Origin: Roseomonas haemaphysalidis
GTDB taxonomy: Bacteria; Pseudomonadota; Alphaproteobacteria; Acetobacterales; Acetobacteraceae
Direction of reading: 5' to 3'
Assembly: GCF_017355405.1 (NCBI RefSeq)
Contig: NZ_CP061178.1
Coordinates: forward strand, 1-64,000
DNA: 64,000 bases
The first letter of the stretch is position 1. Each line of letters starts with the position of its first letter. Of this stretch, positions 16,823 through 25,491 are shown one piece after another. The notes under the pieces are model-generated. The model worked only from the letters and a program-made list of their open reading frames with translations. It did no database searches and was not told where the DNA came from. A program made the position numbers and the translations under genes.

Positions 16823-17989
16823 CTAATAGGATTTCGGCAGGCCCAGCACCTTCTCCGCGATGAAGCAGAGGATGAGCTGCGGGCTGACCGGCGCGATGCG
16901 GGGGATCATCACCTCGCGCAGAAAGCGCTCGACATGGTATTCGCGGGCGTAGCCGAAGCCGCCATGCGTCATCACCGCCTGCTGGCAGGCCTTGAAGCCG
17001 GCCTCGGCGGCCAGGTACTTCGCGGCATTCGCTTCCGCGCCGCAGGACATGCCCTGGTCGTAGCGCCACGCGGCTTGCAGGATCATCAGCCGCGCCGCCT
17101 GCAGCTCCATCCAGTTGGCGGCCAGCGGATGCTGGATCGCCTGGTTCTGCCCGATGGCGCGGCCGAACACGCGGCGGGACTTGGCGTATTCCGTCGCGCG
17201 CTCCAGCGCCACCAGCCCCAGCCCCACGGCTTCCGCCGCGATCAGGATGCGCTCGGGGTTCAGCCCGTGCAGGATGTACTCGAAGCCGCGGCCCTCCTCG
17301 CCGATGCGGTCCTCCTCCGGCACCTCCATGCCGTCAAAGAAGATCTCGTTGGAATCGACGGCCTTGCGGCCCATCTTCTCGATCTCGCGCACGTCGGCGC
17401 AGCTGCGGTCCAGCGTGGTATAGAACAGGCTGAGCCCGTCGGTGCGGCGCTTCACCTGATCCAGCGGCGTGGTGCGCGCCAGCAGCAGCACCTTCTCGGC
17501 CACCTGCGCGGTGGAGATCCAGATCTTCTGGCCACTGACGAGATAGCGGTCGCCGCGCTTCTCGGCACGCGTGGTGAGCTGCGTGGTGTCGAGCCCGGCG
17601 TTCGGCTCGGTCACGGCGAAGCAGGCCCGTTCCTCGCCAGCCACCAGCGGCGGCAGCATGCGGCGCTTCTGCGCCTCCGTGCCGAATACCACCACGGGGT
17701 TCAGGCCGAAGATGTTCATGTGTACGGCGGAGGCGCCCGTCATGCCGGCGCCGGACTGCGCGATCGCCTGCATCATGATCGCTGCCTCGGTGATGCCGAG
17801 CCCGGCGCCGCCGTATTCCTCCGGGATGCAGATGCCGAGCCAGCCGTCGCGGGCGAGCGCCGCGCAGAATTCGCGCGGAAAGGCGCCGTCCTTGTCGCGG
17901 GCCAGCCAGTATTCGTCGCCGAAGCCGGCGCAGATGCGCGCGATGGCCTCGCGCAGCGCCTCCTGGTCGGCAGACAGGGAAAAGTCCAT
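16823..17989 (-). CDS. Acyl-CoA dehydrogenase
   Basis: A 388-residue FAD enzyme with the usual helical-beta-helical domains. CFAVTEPNAGLDTTQL and YLVSGQKIWISTAQVAEKVL form the flavin site; RRVFGRAIGQNQAIQ and THGGFGYAREYHVERFLRE form the C-terminal domain. The common catalytic Glu in a YEGT loop is absent (APVS there). Instead a Glu occurs in GLNPERILIAAEAVG (about residue 246), the position used by isovaleryl-CoA dehydrogenase. It shares an ATGA overlap with the CaiB gene and so belongs to the same pathway. The acyl substrate is unknown. Confidence 0.87.
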   Translation of the reverse strand: MDFSLSADQEALREAIARICAGFGDEYWLARDKDGAFPREFCAALARDGWLGICIPEEYGGAGLGITEAAIMMQAIAQSGAGMTGASAVHMNIFGLNPVVVFGTEAQKRRMLPPLVAGEERACFAVTEPNAGLDTTQLTTRAEKRGDRYLVSGQKIWISTAQVAEKVLLLARTTPLDQVKRRTDGLSLFYTTLDRSCADVREIEKMGRKAVDSNEIFFDGMEVPEEDRIGEEGRGFEYILHGLNPERILIAAEAVGLGLVALERATEYAKSRRVFGRAIGQNQAIQHPLAANWMELQAARLMILQAAWRYDQGMSCGAEANAAKYLAAEAGFKACQQAVMTHGGFGYAREYHVERFLREVMIPRIAPVSPQLILCFIAEKVLGLPKSY

Positions 17990-19113
17990 CAGCGGGTCTC
18001 CCAGGCGGCCGTGGCGGGCGCGGGCCAGGCGGGCGGTGGGCCGGGCGGCGCCGGCGGCGTCGCGGACCAGCGGCCGAACGGCGCGGTGGTGTGCAGGGTG
18101 CGTCCGTCCGGCATCGGCACGTCTCGCCAGAAGCCGGTGGCCCGCAGGTGCGGGTCGTCGCGCAGTGCCGCGATGTCGTTGACCGGGGCGGCCGGGATGT
18201 CGGCCTCCGACAGCAGTTGCAGCCATTCGGCCGTGTCGCGGTGCGCCAGCGCCGCGGCCACCTGTGCGTAGGCGTGGTCGATGTCGGCCTGCCGCGCCGC
18301 GTGCGTGGCCAGGCGCGGGTCGGCCAGCAGCGCTTCCTGCCCCACCAGCGCGAAGAAGCGGCGCCAATGCGCATCGTTGTACAGCAGCACCGCGATCCAG
18401 CCGTCGCGCGAGCGGTAGGGGCGGCGCTGTGGCGACATCAGGCGCGCGTAGTAGGGGCCGCCCCCCCCGGGCGGGCCGAAGCTGAGGCCGCCGAGGTGGT
18501 CGCCCGCCACCATGTCGGCCATGGTTTCGAACATCGGCACCTCCACCTGCTGCGCCACGCCCGTGCGCTCGCGGCAGGCGATGGCGGCCGCGATGGCGAA
18601 GGCGAGGTGCGCGCCCACCACCCGGTCGGCCAGCGTCAGCGGCACGTAGCGCGGGTCGCCGCCGCCGGCGCGGCCCGTGGTGTCGGCCAGCCCGCTGGCG
18701 GCCTGGATCAGGTCGTCATAGGCCGGGCGGGCCGAATAAGGCCCGCCGCTGCCGTAGCCATAGGCGCAGGCCACCACCAGCCCTGGGTTCAGCCCCGCCA
18801 GGTCCTGTTGCCGCAGGCTGAGCCGCGCCGCCGCCTCGGGCCGCATGTTGTGCACCAGCACGTCGGCGCCGACGGCCAGCGCGCGGAAGGCATGCTGGCC
18901 TTCCGGTGCCTTGAGGTCCAGCGCCACGCTGCGCTTGCCGCGGTTCAGATGCGCGAACATCGCCCCGCCCTGGCCCGCGCGGCGCATCACGTCGCCCTCC
19001 GGCGGCTCCACCTTCAGCACCTCGGCGCCGAGGTCGGCCAGCAGCCGGGTGGCGTAGGGGCCCATCACCACCGTGCTGGCGTCCAGCACGCGAACGCCCT
19101 GGAGCGCGGTCAT
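17989..19113 (-). CDS. CaiB/BaiF-type CoA transferase
   Basis: A 374-residue family III CoA transferase, which activates a carboxylic acid by taking CoA from a donor such as succinyl-CoA. It shows LQGVRVLDASTVVMGPYATR, LADLGAEVLKVEPPEGD, NRGKRSVALDLK and GPYSARPAYDDLIQAASGL, where an Asp is the expected covalent catalyst. The C-terminus is proline-rich. It has ATGA overlaps with both neighbours (Bug gene before, dehydrogenase after), so it is the likely entry step for the acid bound by that Bug protein. Confidence 0.88.
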   Translation of the reverse strand: MTALQGVRVLDASTVVMGPYATRLLADLGAEVLKVEPPEGDVMRRAGQGGAMFAHLNRGKRSVALDLKAPEGQHAFRALAVGADVLVHNMRPEAAARLSLRQQDLAGLNPGLVVACAYGYGSGGPYSARPAYDDLIQAASGLADTTGRAGGGDPRYVPLTLADRVVGAHLAFAIAAAIACRERTGVAQQVEVPMFETMADMVAGDHLGGLSFGPPGGGGPYYARLMSPQRRPYRSRDGWIAVLLYNDAHWRRFFALVGQEALLADPRLATHAARQADIDHAYAQVAAALAHRDTAEWLQLLSEADIPAAPVNDIAALRDDPHLRATGFWRDVPMPDGRTLHTTAPFGRWSATPPAPPGPPPAWPAPATAAWETR

Positions 19114-20081
19114 TCCTTTTCGATCCCGGCTGCCTCGATCAGCTCGCGCCACTTCACCAGCTCGGTGCGCACGAAGCCGTCCAGCTCGGCGGGCGGGCCG
19201 GAAAAGGCCTCGAAGCCGATGGACGCGAAGCGCTGCTTCACCTCCGGCCGGCTAATCGCCTCGCGGATGGCGGAGTTTAGTGTGCTCACCGCCTCGGGCG
19301 GCAGCCGCGCCGGGCCGAACACGCCGTTCCAGGAAGTGATGTCGAAGCCCGCGAGGCCGGCCTCGGCCATGGAAGGCGTGTCGGGCATCAGCGCCGAGCG
19401 GTCCCGGGTGCTCATCGCCAGCACGCGCAGCTTGCCGCCCTGCACGTTGGACAGGCCGGCCGCGATGTCGACGAACATGCAGCTGACGCGGCCGCCCATC
19501 ACGTCCGTCATCGCCGGCGGGGTGCTGCGGTAGGGGACGTGCAGCATCTCCGCGCCCGCCATCCGCGCCATGGTCGCGCCGGCGACGATGCCGGTGCTGT
19601 TGCCGCTGGCGTAGCTGACCTGGCCCGGCGCCCGGCGCGCCATCTCCAGCAGGTCGCGCAGGCTTTGCGCGCGGCTGGCCTCGCCCACCACCAGCATGAA
19701 GGGCAGGTTGCCGACGCGGGCGACCGGCGTGAAGTCGGCCACCGGGTCGTACTCGATGCGCTTCATCAGCGAGGGGTTGGCCGAATGCGTGGTGTTGGTG
19801 GTGACGAACAGCGTGTGGCCGTCCGGCGCCGCGCGCACCACCTGCATGGCGCCCAGCGTGCCGTTGGCGCCGGCGCGGTTGTCCACCACCACCGGCACGC
19901 CGAGCCGCGCGCCCAGCAGGTCGGCCAGGATGCGGGCCACCGCGTCGGTGCCGCTGCCGCCGGCGAAGGGCACCACCAGCGTGATGGCGTGGGAAGGCTT
20001 CCATTCAGCCTGGGCACGGGCGGCGGCGGGCAGCAGCGGCAGGGCCGCCGCGGCGCCGAGCAGGCTGCGGCGGCGGATCAC
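19110..20081 (-). CDS. Bug/TctC-family binding protein
   Basis: A 323-residue periplasmic binding protein. IRRRSLLGAAAALPLLPAAA is the signal peptide, cut after ARAQ, followed by HAITLVVPFAGGSGTDAVAR and VVVDNRAGANGTLGA. The start is GTG 20081, which overlaps the cupin stop (GTGA). As the second gene of the operon that goes on to CaiB, dehydrogenase, MaoC and CitE, it probably delivers the dicarboxylate that these enzymes degrade. The TctAB membrane partners are not in the window. Confidence 0.88.
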   Translation of the reverse strand: MIRRRSLLGAAAALPLLPAAARAQAEWKPSHAITLVVPFAGGSGTDAVARILADLLGARLGVPVVVDNRAGANGTLGAMQVVRAAPDGHTLFVTTNTTHSANPSLMKRIEYDPVADFTPVARVGNLPFMLVVGEASRAQSLRDLLEMARRAPGQVSYASGNSTGIVAGATMARMAGAEMLHVPYRSTPPAMTDVMGGRVSCMFVDIAAGLSNVQGGKLRVLAMSTRDRSALMPDTPSMAEAGLAGFDITSWNGVFGPARLPPEAVSTLNSAIREAISRPEVKQRFASIGFEAFSGPPAELDGFVRTELVKWRELIEAAGIEKE

Positions 20082-20488
20082 GCGTGCGCCTCCCCGGTGC
20101 GGCGCAGCACCTTGGCCGGGTCCTCGCCATAGGGGGGCGAGTAGATCACCAGCAGCGTTACCGGCTCCTCGCCCACCACTGTGAAGATGTGTTCCTCGCC
20201 GGCCGGAAAGAAGCACATCTCGCCGGCGCCGATCTCGCGGCTTTGCCCGCCCACCTCGGCACGGGCGCGGCCGGACAGGATGTAGCAGGCCTGCTCCATG
20301 CCCGGGTGCGCGTGGGGGGCCGCGCCCTGGCCCGGGGCGATGGTGCCGTGCAGCACCTCCATGGTCTCCGCCCCCACCGTTTCCGGCCCGATCAGCCGGC
20401 GGTTGACGGTGCCGGTGTGGTTGGCGGGGCTGTAGCCGGGCACATCCTCGGCCCGCACGAAATATCGGCGCTGCTGCGTCGTGGACAT
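20078..20488 (-). CDS. Cupin-domain protein
   Basis: A 136-residue single-domain cupin. GAAPHAHPGMEQACYILSG is cupin motif 1 with His-x-His and Glu, and FFPAGEEHIFTVVGEEP is motif 2 with the last His, so a metal can be bound. It is the first gene of the CoA-pathway operon, with GGGAGAG before ATG 20488. It may sense or modify a pathway compound; no enzymatic activity can be assigned. Confidence 0.75.
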   Translation of the reverse strand: MSTTQQRRYFVRAEDVPGYSPANHTGTVNRRLIGPETVGAETMEVLHGTIAPGQGAAPHAHPGMEQACYILSGRARAEVGGQSREIGAGEMCFFPAGEEHIFTVVGEEPVTLLVIYSPPYGEDPAKVLRRTGEAHA

Positions 20489-20560
20489 CGTTCGCTCTCC
20501 CTGGCCCGTCCTGTGTCGGACGGTTTCCGAGGGCAATTCCGGGCGCGCGGACGCCATAAA

Positions 20561-20573
20561 TCAATTGAAATGA
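20561..20573. promoter_or_regulatory. LysR-type T-N11-A operator candidate
   Basis: TCA-N7-TGA, which meets the T-N11-A rule of LysR operators, lies in an AT-rich stretch 26 bases before the LysR start and 72 bases before the divergent cupin start. The inner TCAATTGA is a full palindrome. Confidence 0.45.
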
Positions 20574-20598
20574 ATTACTGGGTCGATAAAGATCCTTT

Positions 20599-21504
20599 AT
20601 GGCCATCACCCTCAAGGGCCTGCGCGCCTTCAGCACGGTGCTGCGGTCCGGCAGCTTCACCCGGGCGGCGGGGCTGCTGCACATCACCCAGCCCGCCCTG
20701 ACCGTGCAGATCCGCCAGCTGGAGGAAGGGTTGGGGCTGCGCCTGCTGGACCGCACGCCGCGCGGCGCGGAGCCCACGGCGGCGGGGCGCGAGCTCGCCC
20801 GCTCGCTGGACCCTTTGCTGCAGGAGCTGGATGTCACCATCGCGGGGTTGCAGGACCTGGCGGCGCGGCGGCGCGGCGTGGCGCGGCTGGCGGTGCTGCC
20901 CTCGGTCGCTTCCGGCCTGTTGCCGGCCGCGATCGCGCGGTTGCACGCCCGGCACCCCGACCTGGAAGTGCGGGTGCGCGAGGCGGTGACCGGGCAGGTC
21001 TACGAGCTGGTGCGGTCCGGACAGGTGGATATCGGCATCGCCACGGATCTGGAGCCGGGGCCGGAATTCCTGCTGCAGCCGCTGTTCGAGGACCGGATCA
21101 TGGCCATGCTGCCGCCCGGCCACGCCATGGCGGCGCTGCGGGAGATCCCGTTGCCGGCCCTGGCGCGGGAGCGTCTGCTGCTGCTGGAACGCGACAGCTC
21201 CATCCGCCGGCTGGTGGATCACGCCTTCGCGCAGGCCGGGCACATCGTTTCTCCGGCGCAGGAGGCGGTGCACACGGGCACGCTGGTCAGCATGGCGCGC
21301 GCCGGCCTCGGCATCGTGCTGCTGCCGTCCTCGGCCGCCGAGATCGGCTTTGTGCCGCAGCTTGCCGTGCGGCCGGTGGGCGCGCCGGCGATCCGCCGCA
21401 CGGTCAGCCTGGTTCGCCGCAGCGACCGCTCGCCCCCGGTCGCCGCGGTTGCGCTGGTGGAGGACATCCGGGCGGTGATCCGGCTGGGTGGCGCCACGGC
21501 GTGA
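20599..21504 (+). CDS. LysR-family regulator of the CoA operon
   Basis: A 301-residue LysR protein. The N-terminal winged helix (LRAFSTVLRSGSFTRAAGLL, ITQPALTVQIRQLEE) is followed by a two-lobed ligand domain (RLAVLPSVASGLLP, VDIGIATDLEP, ARAGLGIVLLPSSAAEIG). It is divergent from the cupin-Bug-CaiB-ACAD-MaoC-CitE operon and is the natural candidate to activate it in response to the acid or its CoA ester. Confidence 0.87.
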   Translation: MAITLKGLRAFSTVLRSGSFTRAAGLLHITQPALTVQIRQLEEGLGLRLLDRTPRGAEPTAAGRELARSLDPLLQELDVTIAGLQDLAARRRGVARLAVLPSVASGLLPAAIARLHARHPDLEVRVREAVTGQVYELVRSGQVDIGIATDLEPGPEFLLQPLFEDRIMAMLPPGHAMAALREIPLPALARERLLLLERDSSIRRLVDHAFAQAGHIVSPAQEAVHTGTLVSMARAGLGIVLLPSSAAEIGFVPQLAVRPVGAPAIRRTVSLVRRSDRSPPVAAVALVEDIRAVIRLGGATA

Positions 21505-21615
21505 GCGCCGCCCCCGGCCCGCATGGCCCTTGCATGCCCGGCGCAAATCGGCAGCATGAGGGTTCACACGTCAGGCCGCGCGGCCGCGCGCGGCCCGCAG
21601 CGAAGGAGATTTTCC

Positions 21616-23196
21616 ATGCGTCGTCGTTCGCTGCTTCAGGGAATGGCCGTGTCCACGGCCGCCTTTGCCGCCCCGGCCCTGGCGCAGGCCCAGTCCCGCA
21701 CCCTGCGGTTCATCCCGCAGATCGACCTGGCCTTTCTGGACCCGCACTGGACCACGGCCAACGTGACGCGCAACCACGGCTTCATGGTGTTCGACACGCT
21801 CTACGGCCTGGACCAGAACGACGTGGCCCACCCGCAGATGGCGGAAGGCCATGTGGTGGAGGAGGACGGGCGGCGCTGGACCATCCGCCTGCGCGAAGGG
21901 CTGCTGTTCCATGACGGGACGCCCGTGCTGGCGCGCGACTGCGTGGCCAGCATCCGCCGCTGGGGGGCGCGCGATTCCTTTGGCGGCGCGCTGATGCGCG
22001 CGACCGACGAGATCGCGGCGCCGGACGACCGCACCATCGTCTTCCGCCTGAAGAAGCCCTTTCCCCTGCTGGCGGATGCGCTGGCCAAGACCACCGCGAT
22101 GATGCCGGCCATCATGCCGGAGCGCATCGCGCGCACGGACCCCGGGGCGCAGATCACCGAGATCGTCGGCAGCGGTCCGTTCCGCTACGTGCAGGAGGAG
22201 CGGCTGCAGGGCTCGCGCAACGTTTATGCGCGCTTCGACCGCTACCGCCCGCGTGAGGGCGGGCCGGCGCTGGGCACCGCGGGGCCCAAGGTCGCGCATT
22301 ACGACCGGGTGGTGTGGACCACCATCCCGGATGCCTCCACCGCCGCGGGCGCCATCATGACCGGCGAGCAGGACTGGTGGGAGCAGGTGGCCCACGACCT
22401 GAAGCCCATGCTGGCGCGCAGCCGCGACATCCGGCTGCGGGTGCAGGAGGAAGCGGGCACCATCGGCATGCTGCGGCCGAACAGCACCCAGGCGCCCTTC
22501 AACAATCCGGCGATCCGCCGCGCGGTGATGGGCGCCATCGACCAGGCGGCCTACATGCAGGCCATCGTCGGCGACGACCGCGCCAGCTACCACGTGCCCA
22601 CCGGCTTTTTCTGCCCCGACACGCCCATGGCCAGCGAGGTCGGGCTGGACCCGCTGCGCAAGCCGCGCGACGACGAGGCGGTCAAGCGCGAGGTGCTCGC
22701 CGCCGGCTACAAGGGCGAGAAGGTGGTGCTGCTGGTGCCGACCGACTACGTGACCATCAAGGCGCTGGGCGATGTCGCGGCGGACATGCTCCGGCGCATC
22801 GGCATGAACGTCGACTACGTGGCCACCGACTGGGGGTCCATGCTGCAGCGGCGCAACAACCGCGGCCCGGTGGACTCCGGCGGCTGGAGCCTGTTCGCGA
22901 CCAGCTGGACCGGCACCGACCTGCTGAATCCCGCCACCCACGTGGGCATCCGCGGCAACGGCGCCGCGGGCTATGCCGGCTGGTACGAAAGCGCCCGCCT
23001 GGAAGGGCTCTACAACAACTGGTTCGACGCGCCGGACCTCGCCGCCCGCCAGGCGGTGTGCCGGGACATCCAGCTCGCCTGCCTGGAAGAGGTGCCGTAC
23101 TACCCGCTGGGCCAGTTCAAGCAGCAGACCGCGACGCGCGGGATGCAGGGAATGCAAACCGGCTTCAGCAAGTTCTGGGGCGTGCAGCCGGGCTGA
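21616..23196 (+). CDS. DppA-type ABC substrate-binding protein (orphan)
   Basis: A 526-residue family 5 binding protein. The signal peptide (RRRSLLQGMAVSTAAFAAPALA) ends about residue 26 with a twin Arg. The mature part begins RTLRFIPQIDLAFLDPHWTT, with VFDTLYGLD, LREGLLFHDGTPV and FNNPAIRRAVMGAID further on. AAGGAG lies 8 bases before ATG 21616. No permease or ATPase gene is adjacent. The proteins from 34503 and 50285 share the same opening pattern, so three orphan paralogues occur here. The ligand is unknown. Confidence 0.87.
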   Translation: MRRRSLLQGMAVSTAAFAAPALAQAQSRTLRFIPQIDLAFLDPHWTTANVTRNHGFMVFDTLYGLDQNDVAHPQMAEGHVVEEDGRRWTIRLREGLLFHDGTPVLARDCVASIRRWGARDSFGGALMRATDEIAAPDDRTIVFRLKKPFPLLADALAKTTAMMPAIMPERIARTDPGAQITEIVGSGPFRYVQEERLQGSRNVYARFDRYRPREGGPALGTAGPKVAHYDRVVWTTIPDASTAAGAIMTGEQDWWEQVAHDLKPMLARSRDIRLRVQEEAGTIGMLRPNSTQAPFNNPAIRRAVMGAIDQAAYMQAIVGDDRASYHVPTGFFCPDTPMASEVGLDPLRKPRDDEAVKREVLAAGYKGEKVVLLVPTDYVTIKALGDVAADMLRRIGMNVDYVATDWGSMLQRRNNRGPVDSGGWSLFATSWTGTDLLNPATHVGIRGNGAAGYAGWYESARLEGLYNNWFDAPDLAARQAVCRDIQLACLEEVPYYPLGQFKQQTATRGMQGMQTGFSKFWGVQPG

Positions 23197-23224
23197 CGCG
23201 GGCGCGGGCGGGCCGGCGGCGCCG

Positions 23225-24160
23225 TCAGCCCGCCCCGGCGGGGGTGCCGAGACCCGACGTCATCTCGGCGATGAAGCGCGCGGCGTGTTCCGGCAGGTCC
23301 TGCCCGCGCCGGGTGATCACCTCGTAGGGGTCGCTCTTGGATTGCAGGTGCATGGGCAGCACCCGCGCCATGCCGAAGCCCGCGAAGAACGCCGCCACGT
23401 CGCTGGACAGCAGCGCGACCGTCCGTGCATCGCCCTGGATCAGCGACAGGGTGGTGAGTGCCGAGCGGGTTTCCAGCAGCGCGCGTGGAAAGGCCAGGCC
23501 GGCGTGCTGGAACTCCTGTTCCAGCGAGCGGCGCATCGGCATGCCAGCGGTGTAGACGATCCAGCGGCAATCCACGAGGTCTTCCAGCCGCACCCGCCGG
23601 CGCCCCGCCATCGGGTGCGCCGCGTTGGCCACCACCGCCAGCCGTTCGTCATGAAAGGCCGCCACGTCGTAGAGCTGCGGCGTGGCGCTGACCGAGCTGC
23701 GCCCGACCACCAGGTCCAGCGCCCCGCGGTCGAGCTGGCGCAGCAGCTCGGCGCTGGTGTCTTCCAGGATCTCGACGGAGCTTTGCGGGAAGCGCCGCAG
23801 GTGCCGCTGGATGACCTCGGTCACGAAGGGCACCGCGCCCATGATGGTGCCGATGCGCAGGTGGCTCCAGCCGCCGGCGGACAGGCCGTCCAGCTCATGC
23901 TCCAGCCGGCCGAGCTGCGCCAGGATGGCCCGCGCGCTGCGGATCGCGCATGCACCGGACGCGGTGGGGCTGAGGCCGCGGTTGGTGCGGTGGAACAGCC
24001 GGTGCCGCATCAGCTCCTCGGCTTCCTGCAGGGCCTTGGTCGCGCGGGGCTGGCTCATCGCCACGGCCTCGGCGGCGCGCTTCAGCGAGCCGTTGTCCTC
24101 GATCGCCGCGATCAGCTGCAGCTGGCGCAACGACAACCGGGCCAGGGGCGTGGGGCGCAC
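23225..24160 (-). CDS. LysR-family regulator
   Basis: A 311-residue LysR protein. The helix-turn-helix is LSLRQLQLIAAIEDNGSLKR with MSQPRATKALQEAEEL; the ligand domain holds LRIGTIMGAVPFVTEV and LDLVVGRSS. GTG 24160 is the start, with AAGGAG 9 bases before it. It resembles the GalR/GbpR-like aromatic and sugar acid regulators. It is divergent from the iron-dependent dehydrogenase gene, which with the following Bug gene is its likely target. Confidence 0.85.
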   Translation of the reverse strand: MRPTPLARLSLRQLQLIAAIEDNGSLKRAAEAVAMSQPRATKALQEAEELMRHRLFHRTNRGLSPTASGACAIRSARAILAQLGRLEHELDGLSAGGWSHLRIGTIMGAVPFVTEVIQRHLRRFPQSSVEILEDTSAELLRQLDRGALDLVVGRSSVSATPQLYDVAAFHDERLAVVANAAHPMAGRRRVRLEDLVDCRWIVYTAGMPMRRSLEQEFQHAGLAFPRALLETRSALTTLSLIQGDARTVALLSSDVAAFFAGFGMARVLPMHLQSKSDPYEVITRRGQDLPEHAARFIAEMTSGLGTPAGAG

Positions 24161-24283
24161 GGGCCAATTCTCCTTTGGTGATAGCGCTATCCGGAAATAG
24201 CGGATTTACGCGGCTGTCACATCTTGCGCTGATCAGCCCGCCCGGGCCGCCAAGAGCCGGGGCGGGGACAGGGGGAGGACGGC

Positions 24284-25420
24284 GTGGGCCTGATCAACTA
24301 CGTGACGCGCGTGCATTTCGGCTTCGGGGAATTGTCGCAGCTTGGCGCGGAGCTGCGGCTCGCGGGCATCGCGAGGCCCCTGGTGGTGACGGACAAGGGC
24401 GTGCGCGGGCTGGGCCTGCTGCAGCGGGTGGAGGCGGCGCTGGGCGTCGCGCCGGCCGGGGTGTTCGACGACACCCCCGGCAACCCCAACGAGGCGGCGG
24501 TGCGCGCGGCGACGGCGCTGTTCCACGACACCGGCGCCGACGGCATCGTGGCCATCGGCGGCGGCTCGGCGCTGGACCTCGCCAAGGGCGTCGCCATCCT
24601 GGCCGCGCATGGCGGGGCGCTGAAGAGCTTTGCCGCGATCGAGGGCGGGGTGGAGCGGATCACCGCGAAGACCTTTCCAACCATCGCGATCCCCACCACC
24701 GCCGGCACCGGCAGCGAGGTGGGGCGCGGTGCCATCATCATCCTGGATGACGGCCGCAAGCTGGGGCTGCTGTCGCCTCACCTGGTGCCGCGCGCCGCGA
24801 TCGTGGACCCGGAGCTGACGCTGACCCTGCCGCCCCTGCTGACGGCGGCCACCGGCATGGACGCGATCTCCCACTGCATCGAGACGTTTCTGGCCCCCTC
24901 CTTCAACCCGCCGGCCGACGGCATCGCGCTGGAAGGCCTCCGGCGCGGCTGGGCGGCGCTGCCGGTCGCCACGCGGGAGCCGGACAACCGCGCCGCCCGC
25001 GCCGACATGGCCATGGCCGCGACCATGGGCGCCATGGCCTTTCAAAAGGGCCTGGGCTGCGTGCACAGCCTGAGCCACGCGTTGGGCGGCATCAACCCGA
25101 AGCTGCACCACGGCACGCTGAACGCGGTGTTCATGCCGGCCGTGATCGCCTTCAACCGCGATGCCCCGACCACGCGCGGGGAAGACAAGTTCGCGCGGCT
25201 GGCCGCCGCCATGGGCCTCGCGCCGTCCGATCCGCTGGAGGAGGCGGTGCGCGGCATGACCGCGCGCATCGGCCTGCCGGGGAGGTTGTCCGAGCTTGGC
25301 GTCGGGGAAGAGGTGTTCGACCGCGTGGTGTCCGGTGCCCTGGCGGACCACAGCCACCGGACCAACCCGCGCGAAGCCAGCGCGGAAGACTACCGGGCGA
25401 TGCTGCGGGCCTCGCTCTAG
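24284..25420 (+). CDS. Iron-containing alcohol dehydrogenase (group III)
   Basis: A 378-residue enzyme with a nucleotide-binding N-terminal part (PLVVTDKGVRGLGLL, VAIGGGSALDLAKG, IPTTAGTGSEVG) and a helical metal domain. Metal ligands are seen in ATGMDAISHCIETF and GCVHSLSHALGG. It resembles the maleylacetate reductase/4-hydroxybutyrate dehydrogenase type. GTG 24284 is the start, with a purine-rich GGGGGAGG before it. It is followed by a Bug gene (71-base gap) and divergent from LysR, a typical small catabolic unit for an organic acid. Confidence 0.85.
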   Translation: MGLINYVTRVHFGFGELSQLGAELRLAGIARPLVVTDKGVRGLGLLQRVEAALGVAPAGVFDDTPGNPNEAAVRAATALFHDTGADGIVAIGGGSALDLAKGVAILAAHGGALKSFAAIEGGVERITAKTFPTIAIPTTAGTGSEVGRGAIIILDDGRKLGLLSPHLVPRAAIVDPELTLTLPPLLTAATGMDAISHCIETFLAPSFNPPADGIALEGLRRGWAALPVATREPDNRAARADMAMAATMGAMAFQKGLGCVHSLSHALGGINPKLHHGTLNAVFMPAVIAFNRDAPTTRGEDKFARLAAAMGLAPSDPLEEAVRGMTARIGLPGRLSELGVGEEVFDRVVSGALADHSHRTNPREASAEDYRAMLRASL

Positions 25421-25491
25421 AAACGCCGGCCGCGACCTGCGGCCGGGTTCCAACGCCTGCCAGGAAAATACACCAACGGGGATGGTCCACC

